This document shows, in pieces, positions 58,214-64,000 of a stretch of 64,000 nucleotides of DNA; the stretch's first letter is position 1; every line of letters starts with the position of its first letter. The position numbers were made by a program, and so were the translations under genes. Origin of the DNA: Nematostella vectensis (taxonomy: Eukaryota > Cnidaria > Anthozoa > Actiniaria > Edwardsiidae); assembly GCF_932526225.1 (NCBI RefSeq), contig NC_064041.1, positions 940,699 through 1,004,698 of the forward strand. The letters are read 5' to 3'. The notes under the pieces are model-generated. The model worked only from the letters and a program-made list of their open reading frames with translations, was not told the DNA's origin and did no database searches.

Positions 58214-60072
58214 CACAACTCAACCAAAGACAAGACATCATAATCAAACCCGAAGACAAAGGATCCGGAACAGTCGTGATGAACAAAGACTGGTATATTA
58301 ATGAATGTAATAGACAACTTAATGACACTAAATTCTACACACAATTAGATGCCGACATTACTAATGACATACAAAAACGAGTCACAACTTACATCAACCG
58401 AATGCACACGGACGGAATAATTAATCAGGACACTAAATCCTACCTCACACCCAAAGACTCTAAACCTGGACGGTTTTACATACTCCCTAAAATACATAAA
58501 CATGGTAATCCTGGACGCCCTATTATTTCCTCTAACTCCCACCCCACCGAACGCATCTCAGAATTTGTAGACTACTACCTCCAGCCATTAGTAAGTAAAC
58601 TTCCATCATACGTTAAAGACACTAACCACTTCTTAAACATTTTATTAACACTCAGCAACCTACCAACAGACTCTCTCCTGGTCACACTCGACGTCTCTAG
58701 CCTCTATACTAATATTCCACATAATGATGGCATCAACGCTTGTCACTACTTCCTTCGCACATGTAACACTAACCCCATCCCTGCTGGCACTAATTGTGAT
58801 TTAATCCGCATGATCCTCCAAATGAACAACTTCTCCTTTAATGACAAACACTACCTCCAGAAGCATGGCACCGCAATGGGCACACGCATGGCACCCTCTT
58901 TCGCCTGTCTCTTTCTTGGTCTATTTGAAACCAACGCTTTGCGTGACGCCCCTTACAAACCCCATACGTGGTTAAGATACATCGACGATATTTTTGTTGT
59001 ATGGACTGAGGGTCTAGACAAATTGAACGCTTTTGTAGATTATCTTAACAATCTACATCCCACCATTAAATTTACAAGCTCCCACTCCTATAACAATGTA
59101 CCTTTTCTTGACGTTAATGTCTCCCTTGTTAATGGTAAAATCGAAACTGACATCGACTCCAAACCTACTGACAAACACCAATACCTTCTTTTTTCATCTT
59201 GCCATCCTCATCACACCAAAAAGGCCATCCCCTATAGCCTCGCCCTCCGTATTCGCCGCATTTGTTCTACAGAAGAAAGCTTCAATAACCGCTGCAATGA
59301 ACTCACCAACTACCTCCTCAAGCGTGGCTATAAACCCGCTTTTCTCAAGAGACAAATCCTACGCGTTGCTAACATTTCCCGCATTGACGCCCTACGCCCT
59401 AATAATAACAACCACAAAAACTCCCGTCGCATCCCCTTTGTCACTACCTATAACCCTACACCACCTAACATCAACAACATAATCCGTAGAAACTACAACC
59501 TTCTACTCTCGTCTAAGCGATGCCATAAGGTTTTCACTGAGCCCCCTCTTGTCGCCTTTCGCCGCTCACCTAACCTCCGCGACATCCTCGTTAAAGCCAA
59601 GCTACCTTCCGACCGCTCTCCCACCAACCAACCTCCTGGTGCTTTCCGTTGCGGAAAAAACTGCCTAACCTGCCCCTATATTAGAACCGATGGCCTTACA
59701 AGCTACACATTTTTCTCAACAGGTGAAACACGACCTATAACCTCCCACATAACCTGCAATACTAAAAACGTGATTTATATGATTCAATGTAACCGCTGTA
59801 ACCTTCAATATATTGGGGAAACTAAACGCAAATTAAAAGAACGCTTTAATGACCACCGCAGAACTGTAGACTCCCAATCTCGATCCATACCAACCCACGC
59901 CGCTGAACACTTCCTAAAACCTAACCACTCCGCTTCTGACATAGAGCTCATACCTATTGAAAAAATAAGAAATAACCGCGACTCCATCCGCAAAGCAAGA
60001 GAAGCCACACTGATAGCTCGCGCTGGCACTCTTGAACCCGGTGGCCTCAACCGGCGTGAAGAAACCGTTTAG
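58207..60072 (+). CDS. Penelope-like reverse transcriptase with GIY-YIG endonuclease
   Basis: The order is PEDKGSGTVVM (RT1), LPKIHKHGNPGRPIIS (RT2), VTLDVSSLYTNIP (motif A), GTAMGTRMAPSFACL (motif B), LRYIDDIFVVW (motif C, catalytic IDD at 58,981-58,989), VPFLDVN (motif E), a thumb region, a Cys linker FRCGKNCLTCPYI, then the endonuclease VIYMIQC...LQYIGETKRKLKERF with the catalytic Arg region. It ends REETV at 60,072 inside the pseudo-LTR. The CxKxxCxxC-type linker and endonuclease resemble the Neptune/Poseidon groups (from memory). The first in-frame ATG at 58,276 is internal to the RT and not a credible natural start. Confidence 0.93.
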   Translation, partial: ALTQLNQRQDIIIKPEDKGSGTVVMNKDWYINECNRQLNDTKFYTQLDADITNDIQKRVTTYINRMHTDGIINQDTKSYLTPKDSKPGRFYILPKIHKHGNPGRPIISSNSHPTERISEFVDYYLQPLVSKLPSYVKDTNHFLNILLTLSNLPTDSLLVTLDVSSLYTNIPHNDGINACHYFLRTCNTNPIPAGTNCDLIRMILQMNNFSFNDKHYLQKHGTAMGTRMAPSFACLFLGLFETNALRDAPYKPHTWLRYIDDIFVVWTEGLDKLNAFVDYLNNLHPTIKFTSSHSYNNVPFLDVNVSLVNGKIETDIDSKPTDKHQYLLFSSCHPHHTKKAIPYSLALRIRRICSTEESFNNRCNELTNYLLKRGYKPAFLKRQILRVANISRIDALRPNNNNHKNSRRIPFVTTYNPTPPNINNIIRRNYNLLLSSKRCHKVFTEPPLVAFRRSPNLRDILVKAKLPSDRSPTNQPPGAFRCGKNCLTCPYIRTDGLTSYTFFSTGETRPITSHITCNTKNVIYMIQCNRCNLQYIGETKRKLKERFNDHRRTVDSQSRSIPTHAAEHFLKPNHSASDIELIPIEKIRNNRDSIRKAREATLIARAGTLEPGGLNRREETV

Positions 60073-60357
60073 CTACTTGGTAATCCACACCACCCTATTT
60101 ACCATCTTCCATAAGTCACTCAATTACTATTTTTACCTTTTGTTAGTTAATCATCAATGAACTTTGTACTTTGTCACTCAATTACTATTTTTACCTTTTG
60201 TTAGTTAATCATCAATGAACTTTGTACATATACTAGCTATAACATGCCATTGTAACTCATTTATAACCTGAAGAAGGCAGGTATTGGCCTGCCGAAATAT
60301 CGTTCTAAAAAACATAAATCTGCGTTGTTGTCGACTTTTTCTTTTAAAGGTTTTATT
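60054..60357 (+). repeat. right pseudo-LTR
   Basis: It begins inside the ORF (CGTGAAGAAACC), includes the stop at 60,070-60,072, and carries the same 57-bp internal duplication and hammerhead-like segment as the left copy. Confidence 0.92.
60263..60306 (+). ncRNA. hammerhead-like ribozyme fold (right pseudo-LTR)
   Basis: Identical to the left copy: CTGAAGA at 60,268-60,274, helix II closing at 60,293, GAAA at 60,294-60,297, predicted cleavage after 60,301. Confidence 0.6.
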
Positions 60358-61573
60358 TCCAAATAAACAGCCATCCAATTTCCCGCCGACCTAAATACAA
60401 GAAAGAGAGAGGGCCCTGGGAACAACGTTGGACAGCTACCATCACTTTCCAAAGTTTCAGCAAAGCGCCACGTGAGCGGAGCCCCATACCTAAGAAAAAG
60501 TGGTATATAAGTAAAATATGGTAACAAATATTGGTAACCCATCGACGTGACCTCCAAACCAAAAAGTTCGTCCGTCCGTTTCCCCACCCCACCCCCTTAC
60601 AAGGGGTGCAACAGGATACCTACGCAAAAACAAATAAAAATAAATAATGTGATGGTGACCCCACTTGGCAAACACGTGTGACTCTATCGAAGATGTCATC
60701 AAAAACAAAAATATCTAAATTTTGGTAATATCAGAATCGTAAGGCAACTCATATTCGGAGATGTCATTTGAGTGGACAGGTTACAGACTAGCCACGTGGT
60801 TAGTGATGTAATCGATGACGATAAAGATTTCATTATCTCCTGGAAGAAACAAGTACTTACCACTATTGTACATGCAGCGTCCTTTCTACCGTAACGCTTT
60901 TTGAAATTATTGAACGAAAGTAACCCGTTTGGTTTGTAACTTCGCTTTTAGGCAGTGTCAAAGACATCTTTCCCAGCTTCTTATGTGATCTTCTAAATAA
61001 CTTTGCTGATGATTGCAAGTGAGCAGCTTTGGAAACTAAACAGCGCATGCATATCATACACTTGATTACATCAACGTTTTATGTATAAGCTAATAAAACT
61101 GTCGATATCTAGACATACGGGTGAGTGTGGCAAGTGAATATGCACAAGATTTGATGAAGTTAAAACAAAGCTGTACAAACCAACAGAATAAATCACTTTT
61201 CTGCCACAATATTTGAAATTGAACACACCCACGGTGTAGACCTTTTGAGAATGATTTAGGCTCTCAAAAGGTCTACAACGATATCGCATGCGCTGCAAGC
61301 TAGACTAAAGAAATGATCACTAATAAACAAAATCTTGTTCCTAGAAAGATATACGAAACCCAAGGACTTCCGATCCTGAACATGAGAACTTAAGTTGAAG
61401 TTCCGCTGAGCATTCGGATGGCGAACTGAACACTGCTCAACCAAGAAGAACAGACTCATTGTCAATAGGCAAATCTCAGTGGTTTACCAACACAAGTACA
61501 ATCACACACAGACACTTGCTCGCCAGTCTGAACATTAGGCCGATCACGTAATCCCTGGTCGCAAGTAGCAGCG
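60358..61573 (-). repeat. receptor unit 5 remnant (3' flank only)
   Basis: Starting right at the retroelement edge, this matches 41,385-42,350 (CCAATTTCCCGCCGACC; GGACAGCTACCATCACTTTC) plus about 260 bp also shared with 37,680-37,870. Similarity stops at the GGTCGCAAGTAGCAG of the tail end, so no receptor body remains. The hairpin at 61,236-61,276 is conserved. Confidence 0.85.
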
Positions 61574-62187
61574 TGTTCCATTGCTGTTTAGAAAAAAAGA
61601 GGTTGTTGAATTATACAGTTGTCTATCTTTTACGGCGAATAAATATGTAATATAACTGTTCGTTTTATTTGTTTCACATCACATTTATTATAACTATGGC
61701 CTGTACCTTTATGCTCATTTCAAAGATAAGCGGTACTTTGTCTTCACCTGAAAGTGACAGTCACCGATTGGTTATTACAACTAAAATACTCGAGTCAATA
61801 GGAGACTTACACTAAGAGATCACGTGACGTCTGGGTGATAAACTCGCGCGCTCCGGCTTTTGGCGGCAAAATAACAACTAAAAAGCAACTTATTCAGCAC
61901 TTACGAATCAGATTGAAAGTTGCTTTGTCAAAAGGTCCCTGCCGTTACGTTACTGTGTTTATTTTGGCTTGAATTTACAACTCTAAGAGTCATGTGATTT
62001 CGCCTATCTAATAATGTTAACAGACTCTAAGTTCCTACTCTCGTTCTCCTGCCCTCTTAACCCTCCCTCCCCATTCCCAAAACCTCCCTCCCTCCCTCAC
62101 CCAAGGCCTACCTCCCTCCCTGACTCCACTAATCACCCATCCATCATCTGCGTACGTGAAACGCCCACGCTATCTTTGTGTACTCAC
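61574..62187. other. no recognised gene; CT-rich stretch
   Basis: Probable intron of the EGF/Thr-rich gene or intergenic DNA. A CCCTCC-rich stretch runs 62,050-62,130. Confidence 0.5.
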
Positions 62188-63281
62188 CGTAATAAAATTC
62201 ACATCTGATTCCAGTGAATCCTTCAGGACACGCACAAATAAAGCCTTTACTAGCCCCAGTCCTTTCCTACCGGTAGCCCCATTAGCACAAGGAACGCAGA
62301 CGCCACTAGGATGTGTTGTCGTAGATGATGTGATCGTTTGTCGGAGGCACTTTCGTTGTCGGTGGTTGTCTCGTTGTCTGTGGTTGCGTCGTTGACGGAG
62401 GTTCTGTCGTTGTCGGTAGTTGTGTCGTTGTCGGTGGTTGTGTTGTTGTCGGTGGTTGTGTTGTTGTCGGTGATTGTGTCGTTGTCGGTGGTTCTGTCGT
62501 TGTCGGTGGTTGTGTCGTTGTCGGTGGTTGTGTTGTTGTCGGAGGTTGTGTCGTTGTCGGTGGTTGCGTCTTTGTTTGTGGTTGTGTCGTTGTCGGTGGT
62601 TGTGTTGTTGTCGGTGGTTGTGTTGTTGTCGGTGGTTGTGTTGTTGTCGGTGGTTGTGTCGTTGTCGGTGGTTGTGTCGTTGTCGGAGGCTCTGTCGTTT
62701 TCGGTGGTTGTGTTGTTGTGTTGTTGTCGGTTGTTGTGTCGTCGTCCGTTGTTGTGTCGTTGTTGGTGGTTGTGTTGTTGTCGGTGGTTGTGTTGTTGTC
62801 GGTGGTTGTGTTGTTGTCGGTGGTTGTGTCGTTGTCGGTGGTTGTGTCGTTGTCGGAGGTTGTGTTGTAGTCGGAGGTTGCATCGTTGTCGGAGGTTGTG
62901 TCGTTGTCGGAGGTTGTGTCGTTTTCGGTGGTTGTGTTGTTGTCGGAAGTTGTGTTGTTGTCGGAGGTTGTGTTGTTGTCGGAAGTTGTGTTGTTGTCGG
63001 AGGTTGTGTCGTTGTCGGAGGTTGCGTCGTTGTCGGAGGTTGTGTCGTTGTCGGAGATTGTGTCGTTGTCGGAGGTTGTGTTGTTGTCGGAGGTTGTGTT
63101 GTTGTCGGCTGTCGTGTCGTTGTCTAAGGCTTTGTCGTTGATGGTGTCTGAGTCGTCATTGGATTCGTCGAGCAGTTGGCAGCGGTGGGATTCGTTGGGC
63201 ATGCGCACTTAAAACTCGTCCCAGGCTTCACCAGACATAGATGCGTACACCCTCCGCTGTTTACAGAGCATGGGTGAGTGT
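62188..63281 (-). pseudogene. EGF - (TTTQPP)n - EGF exon of a mucin-like gene, frame broken
   Basis: The exon has an acceptor TTTTTCCATTAG|AC and donor TATTACG|GTGAGT, both phase 1 as usual for EGF modules. EGF 1 reads [19 protein letters not shown] then FKCACP (LRP/fibulin-type pattern). A linker of about 43 units of 18 bp encodes TTTQPP. EGF 2 ends GFICACPEGFTGIRCEFYYG. Breaks: a TAG at 63,124-63,126 in frame with EGF 1, a slip in the repeat near 62,720, and a further change of frame near 62,260 within EGF 2. Exon length is also incompatible with phase 1 to phase 1. It is either a decayed gene or repeat-associated assembly error. A secreted or membrane-tethered matrix protein is inferred. 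Confidence 0.65.
62335..63120. repeat. 18-bp minisatellite encoding Thr-rich linker
   Basis: The unit on the minus strand is ACAACGACACAACCACCG with CCT/CCA/GAA variants. All three minus frames and several plus frames are open across most of it (TTTQPP, NDTTSD and HNHRQR types), so frame cannot be deduced from openness. Confidence 0.9.
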
Positions 63282-64000
63282 CTAATGGAAAAAAAAATAC
63301 GCAGTGCATTAGTTAGAAAAGACAGATACGTGTAACTGTGATCCCCGAAGGAGTCCATTGCCATTGGAGAGAAGCAAAAGTCAGTTATACAAATAATATA
63401 CTGATTGCAGTCACGAATTAAACATGGTCGGAACATGAATAAAAACTTAGCTCTATTTCTGGAGAATCCTGATATTTTTTTCGACGAGGGACAAAGCGAA
63501 GAGAAAATCGGACAAGATTCCAAAGTAATAGATATCGTGAGCGCGCATGGTTATTTATAAAATAATATAAAACGTTACCGTCTTTAAACAGTCCGAAGGG
63601 AAAAAGTGCAAACTTATTTGAAATAGGGATTGTAGATGATGTAGCTTTTGAGCACCAATTGCTTTGTAAAAAATGCTTAGATGCTTCAATTCAAAACAAA
63701 ACGATATATGATGCATGGAGACTTTAAAACATCGAAACCGTGCGCGTTTTATGCCACTTAGCCATTTAGTCGTTAAATCGCTATATTATCTTCGCACTCA
63801 TCTTTTTAAATTAGCTTTTAACACTTGATATCACATAATCATCAATATAAAGAGATTTTTATTTATATTTGTATTTTTATTATTTTATTTTTTATTCAAT
63901 ATTTTTCCTATGAATCTATTATTTCATATTATTTTCGATTATAATTGTAAATTTTATTGTATATATTAGTTCAACATTTAGTTATATTGTAATGCGCTTT
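63282..64000. other. AT-rich sequence, no gene seen
   Basis: Upstream intron or flank of the EGF exon, becoming strongly AT-rich after 63,840. The small minus frame at 63,209-63,523 is only the antisense/intron continuation. Confidence 0.5.

Larger units (their letters stand above)
56582..60357 (+). mobile_element. Penelope-like element, GIY-YIG type, with pseudo-LTRs
   Basis: Direct repeats of about 303 bp (56,582-56,886; 60,054-60,357) flank an ORF block encoding RT plus a GIY-YIG endonuclease, the defining Penelope-like architecture. The repeats contain the ORF's last codons (GAAGAAACCGTTTAG), as expected of pseudo-LTRs. The left side joins receptor unit 4 through an inverted RT fragment and the right side joins unit 5. 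Only two small frame breaks separate it from an intact copy, so insertion is fairly recent. Confidence 0.93.

Noticed and set aside
41646-61057. Small ORFs conserved between 41,646-41,840 and 60,863-61,057, and between 51,497-51,691 and 56,091-56,285
   Set aside because: Conservation follows from recent segmental duplication of whole flanks, with no coding-type substitution pattern visible.
62338-63141. Plus-strand Cys/Val/Leu-rich ORFs (VVSLSVV, CRCRWLC types)
   Set aside because: Antisense shadows of the Thr-rich repeat; the EGF modules and splice sites are on the minus strand.

Overview
This is nuclear DNA of an animal, most likely an anthozoan cnidarian (stony coral or sea anemone). The evidence is a multi-exon gene with canonical GT-AG introns, a tandem family of intronless rhodopsin-class receptors, a Penelope-like retroelement, several terminal-inverted-repeat (TIR) DNA elements and an AT-rich background. 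The species assignment is inference. I see no prokaryotic feature, tRNA, rRNA or CRISPR array.

Region 1 (1-30,006, minus strand) is one gene: a secreted GH29 alpha-L-fucosidase. Six exons can be assembled by hand (29,660-30,006; 29,205-29,311; 28,645-28,775; 10,212-10,345; 9,597-9,694; 441-573). They give 316 in-frame codons, and the 3' exons lie beyond the left edge. The nucleophile Asp (exon 4, residue 217) and the acid/base Glu (exon 6, residue 281) are 64 residues apart, as in human FUCA1 (225/289). Two introns are swollen by giant satellites. Intron 3 is an 18.2-kb array of a 22-25 bp unit. Intron 5 holds an 8.5-kb array of about 138 copies of a 62-bp unit. The 62-bp unit is a copy of the last 33 nt of exon 5, its 5' splice site and 29 nt of intron, so the pre-mRNA carries about 138 near-identical splice donors in a row. 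This is the most unusual thing in the window.

Region 2 (30,007-37,600) is a mobile-element graveyard: a 1.2-kb foldback element with 9-bp target duplications, the 3' end of a LINE, and a 4.8-kb inverted-repeat structure with mirrored subterminal arrays and a nested TTAA-bounded element.

Region 3 (37,600-61,575) is a tandem array of about five copies of one receptor locus, all on the minus strand. One copy is intact (52,635-53,807), one has a frameshifted tail (38,701-39,597), one lost TM4-TM7 (48,619-49,207), one is only a tail beside a 30-bp minisatellite (42,244-43,200), and one is only 3' flank (60,358-61,573). Units 3 and 4 are a 4.6-kb tandem duplication of very high identity. TIR elements (45,507-48,318) and a 3.8-kb Penelope-like element (56,582-60,357) interrupt the array. 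The retroelement has direct pseudo-LTRs carrying a hammerhead-like fold, an RT + GIY-YIG ORF, an inverted fragment of its own RT at the 5' junction, and a 2A-type DIETNPGP motif near the start of its ORF.

Region 4 (61,574-64,000) holds one minus-strand exon of a mucin-like gene, EGF - (TTTQPP)n - EGF, bounded by phase-1 introns but with a stop and frame slips, followed by AT-rich DNA.

The genes do not form a pathway. What unifies the window is repeat expansion: an exon end, receptor tails and Thr-rich linkers have all been amplified in tandem.
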